The notes under the pieces were generated by a model, which saw only the letters and a list, made by a program, of their open reading frames with translations, searched no databases and was not told where the DNA came from. Position numbers and translations under genes: made by a program. Positions 1 to 8,940 of a stretch of DNA of 64,000 nt are shown here, piece by piece (within the stretch, counting starts at the first letter, position 1; each line of letters starts with the position of its first letter). The stretch spans positions 682,001 to 746,000 of the forward strand of contig OZ257246.1 of assembly GCA_965279595.1 (NCBI GenBank), read 5' to 3'. The stretch comes from CAIKLP01 sp965279595 (GTDB lineage: Bacteria; Bacteroidota; Bacteroidia; Sphingobacteriales; Sphingobacteriaceae).

Positions 1-26
1 CATATTCTAAAGTAACTTATTTGGGC

Positions 27-34
27 CAAAAATA
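27..34 (-). promoter_or_regulatory. Possible -7 promoter box for a gene leaving the left edge
   Basis: Read on the minus strand these bases are TATTTTTG, matching the Bacteroidota -7 consensus TAnnTTTG. A minus-strand ATG lies at 3-1, so a gene may start at the very edge and run out of the window. I see no -33 TTTG at the usual spacing, and only one codon of the gene is present, so this is weak. Confidence 0.3.
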
Positions 35-115
35 GAAATATAAAATGAATTAGCAGATGGCTAATGTCAATTAGAAATTATTAAATGTATAAGATTTTGG
101 GGGATTGGAATTTAG

Positions 116-1069
116 CTATTCTTCTGTACGAACGTGCGCTAACTCAATGTAATCAGGCCTATCAGCTGCAGTAGTATGCTTAAATGTTTGCATCACCATT
201 CCTTTATGAATTACAAAAATACCTGGCATTTGATAACTATCGCCGATGGGAGGACCAGGTAAATTTCTCTTTAAGAACCCAGCAATGAAACCTCTAATTA
301 CCACATTGATACCAAAGAGTTGAAACCAATTACCTTTTAAGAGTCCGAATGCTTTGTATATTTTTTTATCTGGATCACTAATTCTTGGCAAGTCTGACAA
401 ATGATATTGTTGGGTAATTTCTTTTGCCATGGCTTCATCCACCATATGCACCAGAATTATTTTTGTCCCTTCATTTTCAATGTATTCTCTTTTCGCTTCT
501 ATTTCTTTTAAAGATTCTCTACAAAAAGTACAACCAAAATGTCTAAGAAAAATCAACATCGTGGGCCATTGATCAGAATAATGTTGCAATGATTTTCCAT
601 CACTTGTAATAATTGATTCCAATGATTTCAATTTCCTTGGATGCAAATCATAAGCTTCAAGCTCTCTATTGCTTTGCATAAAATCAAATGCATGAAAAAG
701 AATTAGAAAGAAAGGCAATAACCAAATTGCATCATTTGCCAAAACCAAATACAGTAAATTAAATGGTAGTTTATTAGTAGCTAAAAAATAAAAAAAACCT
801 GTGGTAGCTGCTAATTTGGTTACAAAACCTAAGAAAATAATCACCCAATGCTTATAGGGTTTTCTACTTGCAATTAAGTACCCTAACCCAAATAATATTT
901 CAATTAAACCAATTCCTTGCCACATCATTAAATAATTGGGCAATTGCAGATTTAAATTCTCAAAAAAGTAAGAAGGTTCGAGAATAGCAAAAAAGCCCCA
1001 AGTCAGATTATACAATCCGGCAAGAATTAATATGGAATGCATCCATGGGCGGGTAACTACTAGTCTCAT
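116..1069 (-). CDS. Membrane protein with C-terminal peroxiredoxin-like (AhpC/TSA-type) domain
   Basis: The N-terminal half holds about four hydrophobic segments. The C-terminal half is a thioredoxin-fold domain of the AhpC/TSA_2 or 'SelL-related' peroxiredoxin-like type, with a CTFC dithiol after the strand LIFLRHFG (Cys180 and Cys183 from this start). The likely role is thiol-based redox or peroxide reduction at the membrane; the substrate is unknown. The reading frame extends to 1141, but that start is a TTG giving 24 extra residues of no recognisable character. I prefer the ATG at 1069, where the protein starts MRLVVTRPWMHS just before the first membrane segment. It stands alone, 138 bases downstream of the AlgJ-like gene. 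The dithiol and fold are seen; the redox role is inferred from the family. Confidence 0.75.
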   Translation of the reverse strand: MRLVVTRPWMHSILILAGLYNLTWGFFAILEPSYFFENLNLQLPNYLMMWQGIGLIEILFGLGYLIASRKPYKHWVIIFLGFVTKLAATTGFFYFLATNKLPFNLLYLVLANDAIWLLPFFLILFHAFDFMQSNRELEAYDLHPRKLKSLESIITSDGKSLQHYSDQWPTMLIFLRHFGCTFCRESLKEIEAKREYIENEGTKIILVHMVDEAMAKEITQQYHLSDLPRISDPDKKIYKAFGLLKGNWFQLFGINVVIRGFIAGFLKRNLPGPPIGDSYQMPGIFVIHKGMVMQTFKHTTAADRPDYIELAHVRTEE

Positions 1070-1207
1070 CTGATTACTTACAACTTTATTTTGGGCTAAG
1101 TGTTTTAAAAAAATGAAATAACCCAAAAGGGGTATTTTCAAATTGAAATTGTTTTATTCACCTTATAAAATAATTTTTAAACTCAAAAAAAATGGCCAAA
1201 CTCCAAT

Positions 1208-2506
1208 TTATTCATTTTCAATCATCCATTTAGCATCTTTCTCTAATTGAGTTTCAATTGAAACCTTATTCTGTTTTGCTTTAATTTGTATTGACTTATA
1301 CCAAACTGTGTCATTCTTTATTTGAATAATTTTTTCTTTAACTAAAATTTCTAAGTTATTTACTTTTTTGTTATAATCATGTGATAAAACTCGCTCCAAT
1401 TGTTTATCAAACCCAAATGGAAAATGATTCATATTAGCCTCTGTACAAAGCAATAAAACAATATCTGTCTCTTTTAGCAAATTATCTATCAAAGGTTCAG
1501 AAATCACTAAATTTTCATTTGATTCTTTATTATATACGGAATTGTTATAATAAAAAAAATGATATTTATTAAACTGATTATGAGGTATAAAAGCATTATG
1601 AACTACCCACCAATAACTATCTGAAACTACTATTACATTTGGTCGGTAACCAGATTCTTTGAAACTTACATTTGGGTAAACTAACTTGAAATCATTTAAT
1701 GGTAATAATAAATTTAATCCTTTCTCTAAATCATTATCAACAAACCTAGCTGTATCAGAAATTTCTAAACTATTATAAACCTTTTTAGGCATACTTTTCC
1801 CAATCAAAAATTCCATATTCCTTACTAAAGAATCCATAGCCAAATGCATTCCATATACAGACCAATGGATACCATTCTTGCCATACAATGGATACTTTGA
1901 ATTCATTTTAATTTTATTGAAATATGCTAAGAAATCAATAAAATTAATTTTATTAGTTGTATATGCCTTTACATAAGCTTCATAGTTACTAGTTCCGATT
2001 TTCTTTAAATAGTTTGAAGGAATATATTCAGGGAAAAAGCTTGCCTTCCCTGGCGCAAAAACTACAATTAAATTCTTACCTCGTTTATTCAATTCTGTTT
2101 GAATAAACTTTATTCTGTCAGTATTCGTTTGAATTTTTGCATCACCAATAAATCGCTTCCCATTCAATTCATTTAAATATGTTTTTTCATATAAAAAATC
2201 TTCCTTCCCAATTACTGTCTCTTCCAGGTAAACCTCTCTAAACAATGAAAATTGAAACTGATTGTGAAATTTTAAAAAGTAAGATCGAAATGGAATTGCA
2301 TCATTAAAATATTTAGCATACTTGTCTTGATAAACACCTTCTTTATAATCTGCTTTTGAAAATATTGGTTTTTCATTAATGTCAAATGCACCATAAATTG
2401 GTAGCTCTTCTGGCTTTTTAATTTTAGACAAGATGATAGGAATGGCAATCAATCCTAACAAAATAATTAGGATTCCATTTTTAAAATATTGATTTGCTTT
2501 TTGCAT
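1208..2506 (-). CDS. AlgJ/AlgX-like SGNH-type polysaccharide O-acetyltransferase accessory protein
   Basis: This 432-residue protein has one N-terminal membrane anchor (about residues 10-28) and an extracytoplasmic SGNH-hydrolase-like domain. Visible family signatures are VVFAPGKASFFPEYIP, GIHWSVYG with His214, and VVSDSYWW with the presumed nucleophile Ser297. In alginate and related systems such proteins take acetyl groups exported by an MBOAT protein and place them on a polysaccharide. The gene begins only 3 bases after the MBOAT gene ends, so the two are almost certainly cotranscribed and work together. No polysaccharide synthase lies nearby, so the acceptor polymer cannot be named. Confidence is high for the family and moderate for the acetyl-transfer role. 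Confidence 0.85.
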   Translation of the reverse strand: MQKANQYFKNGILIILLGLIAIPIILSKIKKPEELPIYGAFDINEKPIFSKADYKEGVYQDKYAKYFNDAIPFRSYFLKFHNQFQFSLFREVYLEETVIGKEDFLYEKTYLNELNGKRFIGDAKIQTNTDRIKFIQTELNKRGKNLIVVFAPGKASFFPEYIPSNYLKKIGTSNYEAYVKAYTTNKINFIDFLAYFNKIKMNSKYPLYGKNGIHWSVYGMHLAMDSLVRNMEFLIGKSMPKKVYNSLEISDTARFVDNDLEKGLNLLLPLNDFKLVYPNVSFKESGYRPNVIVVSDSYWWVVHNAFIPHNQFNKYHFFYYNNSVYNKESNENLVISEPLIDNLLKETDIVLLLCTEANMNHFPFGFDKQLERVLSHDYNKKVNNLEILVKEKIIQIKNDTVWYKSIQIKAKQNKVSIETQLEKDAKWMIENE

Positions 2507-2509
2507 AGT

Positions 2510-3931
2510 TTAGAATCTAAAATAAATAAATGGATTAAACCCTGAACTTAGAACAAAACTCAATGTGAGAAAAAATAAACAAATCATTGCGAATGACATT
2601 CCATAGAAAACCTTGTTGCTATATTCTCCTTCATAAAATTTCAGTTGCCACTTTTCAACACTTTTAAACACGGCAGCAAATGAGAACAACAATGCAAGTA
2701 TTAGCATGAAATAAAAATAGTTGCTTTCAAATTGGAAGTCAATCGTATTGTTAAATTGAAATAACTTTTTAATATAATTTCCTGCATGCGTTAATGAATC
2801 AGCCCTAAATAAAACCCAACCAATTAAAGTAATAAAATAGGTAAGTATAATACTTGCAATATTTCCAACTTTTTTATAGAAATTCAATAAGAATAACCTA
2901 TCAGCAATTAAAAAGAGTCCGTGAAATGCTCCCCAAATAATAAAGTTCCAAGCTGCCCCATGCCATAAACCTGATACAACAAAAACTATCCATAGGTTTA
3001 GATACATTCGGCTTTTTGAAACTTTATTTCCACCAAGTGGAACATATAAATAATCACGCATCCATCTACCTAAACTCATATGCCATCTGCGCCAAAATTC
3101 AGTAATGCTTGAAGATGTATATGGATTGTTGAAATTTTCAATGAATTTAAATCCCATCATTCTACCTAATCCTATTGCCATATCTGAATAACCAGAAAAA
3201 TCAAAATAGATTTGGAAAGAATAAGCCACAATTCCAATCCATGCATTATAAGGATTAAGTAAATTTGGATCAACTTCAAAACTTTCATCCGCCACTTTTG
3301 CCATTACGTTGGCGATTAATATTTTCTTCGCTAAACCAATTATAAATCTAAAGAAACCAAGTAATTTATTATCTATAGTGTCCTCTTTACTTCTATCATT
3401 TATTTGATCAGCAATTTCATGAAAACGAACAATTGGACCAGCAATTAATTTAGGGAAAAGCAAAATATAAGTATAATAATCCAACACACTTTTCAATGGA
3501 GCATGTACTCTTCTATATACATCAATAGCATAAGTAAGCGTTTCGAAAGCGAAGAAAGAAATACCAATTGGCAATATTACTTTGGTCCATGCTAGTTCAT
3601 GTATGCCAAACTTACTGAGCACTTCATTGGCATTCTCAATAAAAAAATTCGCGTATTTAAAATAGGATAAGAGTCCAATATTGAGAAGTAAAGATAAAAC
3701 AAGTAGCCATTTTCTTTTCTTCCCTTCTGATTCATGCATTAATTTTACAATAAAAAAATCAATGAAAGTAACAGCTAATACAGTGTATACAAATGTTGGG
3801 GCACCCCATTGATAGAACAAAAAACTAAATACTAAAATGCAATGGTTCTTGTATTTCTGGTCAATTAAGAAATAAACAAGAAAAAAAACTGGAAGGAACC
3901 CAAATAAAAAAAGCGCACTACTAAATACCAT
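2510..3931 (-). CDS. MBOAT family O-acyltransferase (AlgI/DltB-like)
   Basis: This 473-residue polytopic membrane protein has about ten hydrophobic segments. The MBOAT signatures are clear: QIYFDFSGYSDMAIGLGRMMG, then EFWRRWHMSLGRWMRDY, then VSGLWHGAAWNF, where His324 in the WHG motif is the conserved catalytic histidine of the family. These proteins move an acyl group, usually acetyl, across the cytoplasmic membrane for transfer to a cell-surface polymer. Its partner is the AlgJ/AlgX-like protein 3 bases downstream. recG ends 18 bases upstream on the same strand, so the pair may be read through from recG. Family length is normal. Confidence 0.93.
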   Translation of the reverse strand: MVFSSALFLFGFLPVFFLVYFLIDQKYKNHCILVFSFLFYQWGAPTFVYTVLAVTFIDFFIVKLMHESEGKKRKWLLVLSLLLNIGLLSYFKYANFFIENANEVLSKFGIHELAWTKVILPIGISFFAFETLTYAIDVYRRVHAPLKSVLDYYTYILLFPKLIAGPIVRFHEIADQINDRSKEDTIDNKLLGFFRFIIGLAKKILIANVMAKVADESFEVDPNLLNPYNAWIGIVAYSFQIYFDFSGYSDMAIGLGRMMGFKFIENFNNPYTSSSITEFWRRWHMSLGRWMRDYLYVPLGGNKVSKSRMYLNLWIVFVVSGLWHGAAWNFIIWGAFHGLFLIADRLFLLNFYKKVGNIASIILTYFITLIGWVLFRADSLTHAGNYIKKLFQFNNTIDFQFESNYFYFMLILALLFSFAAVFKSVEKWQLKFYEGEYSNKVFYGMSFAMICLFFLTLSFVLSSGFNPFIYFRF

Positions 3932-3949
3932 TTTTGTTCTTAATTAATT

Positions 3950-6052
3950 TTATGAAATCTGATCCCATGAACTTTGATTTCTTATTTTCATTTGCAAATA
4001 ATCCTTTAAAACTTTATTCTCTACTTTTTCAAGATTAACATCTTCATCCATTAATTCTTGTGCGCACACTCTAGCTTCTTGCAAAATTCTTTGGTCTTTT
4101 GCTAAATCAGCAATATGGAGGTCCAAAATACCACTTTGCTGTGTTCCCTGCAAATCTCCAGGTCCACGCAATTGTAAATCGATTTCAGAAATCTCGAAAC
4201 CATTTGTTGTTTTTACCATAGTTTGAATCCTGGTTTTGGCGTCACTTGATAATTTTGCACTCGACATTAATATGCAATAAGATTGATCTGAACCTCTACC
4301 TACTCTTCCTCTCAATTGATGTAATTGAGACAATCCAAATCGCTCTGCATTTTCAATAACCATGATAGATGCATTGGGAACATTCACTCCAACTTCAATT
4401 ACTGTTGTTGCAACCATAATATTTGTTAGCCCTTTTACAAACCTTTGCATTTCCATTTCTTTATCAGCTGGTTTCATTTGCCCATGTACAACACTTACTT
4501 GATATTCTGGACGAGGGAATGCACGCACAATGCTATTATATCCTTCTTCTAAATCTAATAAATCTAATTTTTCTGATTCTTTTATTAATGGATATACAAT
4601 ATATACTTGCCGTCCTTTTGCAATTTCTTTTTTGATGAAGCCATTTAATTTTAATCGTTGTGAATCATACTGGTGAATAGTTTCAATTGGAATTCTTCCA
4701 ACAGGCAATTCATCAATTACTGAAACATCTAAATCACCATACAAAGTCATTGCTAATGTGCGTGGTATTGGAGTTGCGGTCATCACTAATACATGTGGAG
4801 GTTGCACATTCTTCTTCCATAATTTTGCTCGCTGTTCTACTCCAAATCTATGCTGTTCATCAATTATCACCATCCCTAAATTTTTGAAAACAACTGAATC
4901 TTCAATTAAGGCATGAGTACCAATAATTATTTCACATGTACCTTCAGCTAATTCATGCAGAACCTCTTTACGTGCTTTTGATTTGGATGAACCTGTTAAC
5001 AACTTTACTTGAACAGGCAAGCCTTCTAATAATGATTGCAAGGATTGAAAGTGCTGTTGTGCAAGTATTTCAGTTGGTGCCATCAAACAAGATTGAAATC
5101 CATTATCAATAGCTAATAGCATTGTTAGTAATGCCACAATGGTTTTTCCACTACCTACATCTCCTTGCAATAATCTATTCATTTGAATTCCTGAAATGGT
5201 ATCAGTACGAATTTCTTTGATTACTCTTTTTTGTGCGTTTGTTAATTCAAATGGTAATTTATCTTTATAAAACTGATTGAAAAGTTCTCCAACTTTAGGC
5301 AATAAATATCCTCTCGTTTTTATCTTTCTTGTTTTGTTGGTTTTTAATAATCTTAATTGAATTAAAAAAAGCTCTTCGAATTTTAGTCTGGCAGTTGCAC
5401 GTTGCAATAAATTTGCATTGCTTGGAAAATGAACTTCTTGAATTGCTTGAGCTCTTGGTAGCATTTTATATTTCGCTAAAATTGAACTAGGTATGTTCTC
5501 TCTTATTTCATTTTTAGCAAGCATCAACAATTGCTTTTGTATTTTTAAAAAACCTTTGCTATCTAAAAAAAATGCTTTGAGTTTTTCAGTTGAATTATAT
5601 ACTGGTTGAAGAGCAGTTGCAATAGAGGCATCGTGGTTAGACAATAATTCCAATTCTGGATGAATGATATTTACTTTCGAACCAAAATAATTGGGTTTGC
5701 CAAATATTACATATTCTAATCCAATAACTAATGTTTTCTCGGCCCATTTTAAACCTTGGAACCAAACACATTCCATAATTCCTGTTTGATCTTCAAACTG
5801 AACAATTAAACGCTTTGCTTGTCTTTCACCTAAAACAGTTTTATTAACTAGTTTACCAACGAACTGGATATATGGCAAATCTGCACTTACTTCATTAATT
5901 TTGTAGTATTTAGTACGATCAATATATCTGAATGGATAATGTTGCAGCATATCTTGAAAGGTATAAATACCTAATTCCTTTTTTAACAAATCCGCCTTGG
6001 CCGGCCCCACACCTTTCAAATATTCGATGGGTGTATCGAAAAAACTGCTCAT
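3950..6052 (-). CDS. recG: ATP-dependent DNA helicase RecG
   Basis: The 700-residue protein has the full RecG layout: an N-terminal wedge/OB domain (the FVGKLVNKTVLGERQ region), a helicase core with Walker A GDVGSGKT at residues 297-304, the DEQH box at 398-401, the TATPIPRTLAM motif, and the C-terminal motifs VHGQMKP, TTVIEVGVNVPNA and QLRGRVGRG. RecG remodels stalled forks and branch-migrates Holliday junctions in the cytoplasm. The start at MSSFFDTPIEYLKGVGP fits the family's N-terminal helix-hairpin-helix. It heads a same-strand run with the MBOAT and AlgJ-like genes, an unusual functional mix, and is divergent from the EamA transporter with about 70 bases between them. Confidence 0.97.
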   Translation of the reverse strand: MSSFFDTPIEYLKGVGPAKADLLKKELGIYTFQDMLQHYPFRYIDRTKYYKINEVSADLPYIQFVGKLVNKTVLGERQAKRLIVQFEDQTGIMECVWFQGLKWAEKTLVIGLEYVIFGKPNYFGSKVNIIHPELELLSNHDASIATALQPVYNSTEKLKAFFLDSKGFLKIQKQLLMLAKNEIRENIPSSILAKYKMLPRAQAIQEVHFPSNANLLQRATARLKFEELFLIQLRLLKTNKTRKIKTRGYLLPKVGELFNQFYKDKLPFELTNAQKRVIKEIRTDTISGIQMNRLLQGDVGSGKTIVALLTMLLAIDNGFQSCLMAPTEILAQQHFQSLQSLLEGLPVQVKLLTGSSKSKARKEVLHELAEGTCEIIIGTHALIEDSVVFKNLGMVIIDEQHRFGVEQRAKLWKKNVQPPHVLVMTATPIPRTLAMTLYGDLDVSVIDELPVGRIPIETIHQYDSQRLKLNGFIKKEIAKGRQVYIVYPLIKESEKLDLLDLEEGYNSIVRAFPRPEYQVSVVHGQMKPADKEMEMQRFVKGLTNIMVATTVIEVGVNVPNASIMVIENAERFGLSQLHQLRGRVGRGSDQSYCILMSSAKLSSDAKTRIQTMVKTTNGFEISEIDLQLRGPGDLQGTQQSGILDLHIADLAKDQRILQEARVCAQELMDEDVNLEKVENKVLKDYLQMKIRNQSSWDQIS

Positions 6053-6097
6053 CTTTTAAAAATAGAAATAATTAACTAAGACAAGAAAATATATTTT

Positions 6098-6105
6098 TAA
6101 GTTTG
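6098..6105 (+). promoter_or_regulatory. -7 promoter box for the EamA transporter gene
   Basis: The bases TAAGTTTG match TAnnTTTG and lie 16 nt before the ATG at 6122, in the recG/EamA divergent spacer. I see no clear -33 TTTG. Confidence 0.45.
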
Positions 6106-6121
6106 CTCCATAATTTCTACC

Positions 6122-7021
6122 ATGTCAAAATTCAAACACTTATTTCCATTATTTCTATTAATACTACTCGCACTTATTTGGGGTAGTTCTTTTATTTTGA
6201 TGAAAAACGGATTGAAGATATACAGTGCATCTCAAGTTGCAACAATGCGCATGTTTTTTTCTTTTATTTTTTTATTGCCCTTAACTTTTCAAAACTTCAG
6301 AAAGGTACCAGCCAAATTTTGGTTTATGATAACTCTAGTAGGTTTGTTAGGAAATGGATTACCTTCTATTCTTTTTGCAACTGCACAAACAAGATTAAAT
6401 AGCTCAACAGCTGGTGTGTTGAATTCATTAACTCCTCTTTTCACCTTAGTGGTTGCTGTAGCATTTTTCAAGCAACATTTTTCCACACAAAAAATTTTAG
6501 GTGTGTTGTTGGGAATGGTAGGAGCTGTAGTGTTGATAGTATTAAAATCAAATGGAACTATTGAAACAAATTATGAATATGGTAGCTATATTTTCATCGC
6601 AACAATTTGCTATGCATGGAGTGTTAATTTAATAAAATCTTATTTACATGAATTACCTGCTATTGCTATTTCATCAATGGCTTTAGTAGTAATTGGACCA
6701 GTATACGGATATTATTTATTTGCACACACTGATTTTATTTCAAAAACAATTGCAAGTCCGGAAGCATTGCATGCATTGGGTTATGTAGTTGTATTATCTT
6801 TATTCGGCACTGCTATTTCATTAATACTATTCAATAAACTTGTGCAACTCACCAACCCTGTTTATGCTTCTTCTGTTACTTATTTAATTCCAATTGTGGC
6901 ATTGTTTTGGGGCGTGCTTGATGGAGAGCCAATCAATTTTATACAGCTATTTGGAATGGCTGCAATTTTAATTGGAGTTTATTTAGCAAATAGAAATTGG
7001 GATAAAAAAATAAAATCTTAA
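6122..7021 (+). CDS. EamA/DMT-family transporter (RhaT/YdcZ-type exporter)
   Basis: This 299-residue protein has ten predicted membrane helices arranged as two EamA repeats of about 140 residues. Typical signatures are the N-terminal LLALIWGSSFILMKNGLK and, in the second half, YAWSVNLIKSYL and the C-terminal PIVALFWGVLDGEPIN. Members of the drug/metabolite transporter superfamily export amino acids, nucleosides or similar metabolites; the substrate cannot be told from sequence. Its stop codon directly abuts the stop of the convergent parA-like gene, with no room for a hairpin between them. Confidence 0.92.
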   Translation: MSKFKHLFPLFLLILLALIWGSSFILMKNGLKIYSASQVATMRMFFSFIFLLPLTFQNFRKVPAKFWFMITLVGLLGNGLPSILFATAQTRLNSSTAGVLNSLTPLFTLVVAVAFFKQHFSTQKILGVLLGMVGAVVLIVLKSNGTIETNYEYGSYIFIATICYAWSVNLIKSYLHELPAIAISSMALVVIGPVYGYYLFAHTDFISKTIASPEALHALGYVVVLSLFGTAISLILFNKLVQLTNPVYASSVTYLIPIVALFWGVLDGEPINFIQLFGMAAILIGVYLANRNWDKKIKS

Positions 7022-7759
7022 CTAAATTTTCTTTTTGATTTCTGCCCATAATTCATGGTAAGCCATTGCTGCTTTTGAATAAGTGGAATAAGAAACCAAT
7101 GGTGCTTCATATAAACCCATCCTTTCAACATCAGAAGAATATGGCACTGTGGTTTTTAAGATTCTTTTCTTTTTTGAATATTCTTCAACAATATCGTTGT
7201 GCATATTTTTTCTTCCATCATACATTGAAAAGAATGCAAGAATTTTATTTGCGTCTAAATTATTTTGAATGAAAAATTCCTGTATCATATCATAACTTCT
7301 GATGGATAATATGGTAGGAATCATTGGCATTAAAATATAATCAGCGGCATGGAAAATATTTTCAGAAAGCAAAGAAATCCCTGGAGGCGCATCAATAAAA
7401 AGAGTGTCGTAACTATTAGATAAATCAGCAAAAGATTCAGTTAATTTTTTCTTTGAAGCTTTGTGTTCATCTAAATGAATATCCATATTCCTTATCGATA
7501 AATCTGCTGGTATTAAATCCAAATTCTCATATTCAGTTTCTTTTATTGCTTCATGCAATTCTGAATTTCTACCTATTAGACTTTTTATTCCGCCTTTAAC
7601 TTTGGGTTTCACTCTATAATAAAAAGACGTTGAGCCTTGTGGATCCAAATCCCAAAGTAAGGTTCTATCTCCTTCAGAAGCAGCTAATGCTGCCATATTT
7701 ACGGCGGTAGCGGTCTTACCTACTCCACCTTTTAAATTATAAACTGCTATGCTGATCAT
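7022..7759 (-). CDS. ParA/MinD-type P-loop ATPase
   Basis: The 245-residue protein starts MISIAVYNLKGGVGKTATA, which contains the deviant Walker A KGGVGKT (residues 10-16) with the signature Lys. DLDPQGS follows (Walker A') and then TLFIDAPPGISLL (Walker B). This is a ParA-family ATPase of the kind that positions DNA or protein cargo. There is no parB, parS-like repeat or other partition partner in the window, so it is an orphan and need not act in chromosome segregation; some orphan ParAs place secretion or motility complexes. It diverges from the Nif3-like gene and is convergent with the EamA gene. Confidence 0.88.
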   Translation of the reverse strand: MISIAVYNLKGGVGKTATAVNMAALAASEGDRTLLWDLDPQGSTSFYYRVKPKVKGGIKSLIGRNSELHEAIKETEYENLDLIPADLSIRNMDIHLDEHKASKKKLTESFADLSNSYDTLFIDAPPGISLLSENIFHAADYILMPMIPTILSIRSYDMIQEFFIQNNLDANKILAFFSMYDGRKNMHNDIVEEYSKKKRILKTTVPYSSDVERMGLYEAPLVSYSTYSKAAMAYHELWAEIKKKI

Positions 7760-7823
7760 ACAATAAATATAGATATTTTTTTATTTTTCGCACATTTACA
7801 GATAATTAATCAATTTCAATGTT

Positions 7824-8918
7824 ATGCACTTAAAAGAAATAACCGATTATTTAGCTCAAGTTGCTCCATTAAGTTTCCAAGAATCCTATGACAATTCAGG
7901 CCTTATTGTAGGTGACCCTAACCAAAAAGTTGTTAAAGGAATTATAAGTTTAGATTGCACCGAGCAGGTAGTTGATGAAGCATTTTCAACAGGAGCTAAT
8001 TTGATTATTAGCCACCACCCAATAGTTTTTTCAGGTTTGAAAAAATTTACTGGAAGCACCTATATTGAACGAGTGGTAATGAAGGCTATTAAACATAATA
8101 TTGCGATTTATGCCATTCATACCAACTTAGACAATGTTTTACATGGAGTTAATAAGGCAATTGCTGATCGTATTGGTTTAGAAAATTGTCAAATTCTTTC
8201 TCCTAAAAAACAAACTTTGAGGAAGTTAATAACTTATTGCCCAAATGATCATTTAGGTGTGATCAGAGACGCCCTTTTTGCTGTTGGGGCTGGACAAATT
8301 GGCAATTATTCGGAATGTAGTTTTGCATCAAATGGAGAGGGCACCTTTAAAGCAGGCCCAAATGCAAAACCTTTTATTGGAAAGCTAGATGAACGCCATT
8401 TTGAGCAAGAGAGTAAATTAGAGGTGATTTACCCAATTCATTTAGAAGGAAAACTTATTCAAACTTTAAAACAAATTCACCCTTATGAAGAGGTTGCTTA
8501 TGATTTGATGAATATTGTTAATAGTAATGAAGAAGTAGGATCAGGATTAATAGGAGAACTCAATCATCCTATTAATTTAAATGAAGCTTTAGCATTATTA
8601 AAAGAAAAGTTCAATTTGAAAGTAATCAGACATACTCAAGATTTAAATAAAGCAATTAAAAAAATAGCGGTTTGCGGTGGTTCTGGAAGCTTTTTATTAA
8701 ATGATGCCATCAACCAAAATGCAGATTTATTTATCAGTGCCGACTACAAATACCATCAATTCTTTGATTCGGAGGGTAAAATTGTGATTGCTGACATTGG
8801 ACACTATGAAAGTGAGCAGTTTACGATGGATTTGTTATTAGAAATAATTCAAAATAAATTTCCTACATTTGCACTCTCCTTAACAAAAATTAATACTAAT
8901 CCAGTATTTTACTATTAA
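7824..8918 (+). CDS. Nif3-like dinuclear metal centre protein (DUF34/YqfO type)
   Basis: This 364-residue protein has the two-part Nif3 domain with metal ligands in NLIISHHPIVFSGLKK (HHP) and AIHTNLDN near the N-terminus, and IADIGHYESEQFTMDLL near the C-terminus. Between them sits the PII/CutA-like insertion seen in the longer YqfO class (KLITYCPNDHLGVIRDALFAVG), which explains the length of about 360 rather than 250. The family forms hexamers with a dinuclear metal site; it has often been labelled GTP cyclohydrolase I type 2, but the biochemical role is not settled. The zinc-ribbon gene follows after 22 bases on the same strand, a pairing common in this phylum and probably an operon. Confidence 0.93.
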   Translation: MHLKEITDYLAQVAPLSFQESYDNSGLIVGDPNQKVVKGIISLDCTEQVVDEAFSTGANLIISHHPIVFSGLKKFTGSTYIERVVMKAIKHNIAIYAIHTNLDNVLHGVNKAIADRIGLENCQILSPKKQTLRKLITYCPNDHLGVIRDALFAVGAGQIGNYSECSFASNGEGTFKAGPNAKPFIGKLDERHFEQESKLEVIYPIHLEGKLIQTLKQIHPYEEVAYDLMNIVNSNEEVGSGLIGELNHPINLNEALALLKEKFNLKVIRHTQDLNKAIKKIAVCGGSGSFLLNDAINQNADLFISADYKYHQFFDSEGKIVIADIGHYESEQFTMDLLLEIIQNKFPTFALSLTKINTNPVFYY

Positions 8919-8940
8919 AAAGGCAGATTAATAAAGAACG

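Noticed and set aside
7022..7759. ParA-like gene as a sign of a plasmid or integrated element
   Set aside because: No replication, mobilisation, integrase or att-like repeats nearby, and codon use looks like that of the neighbours.
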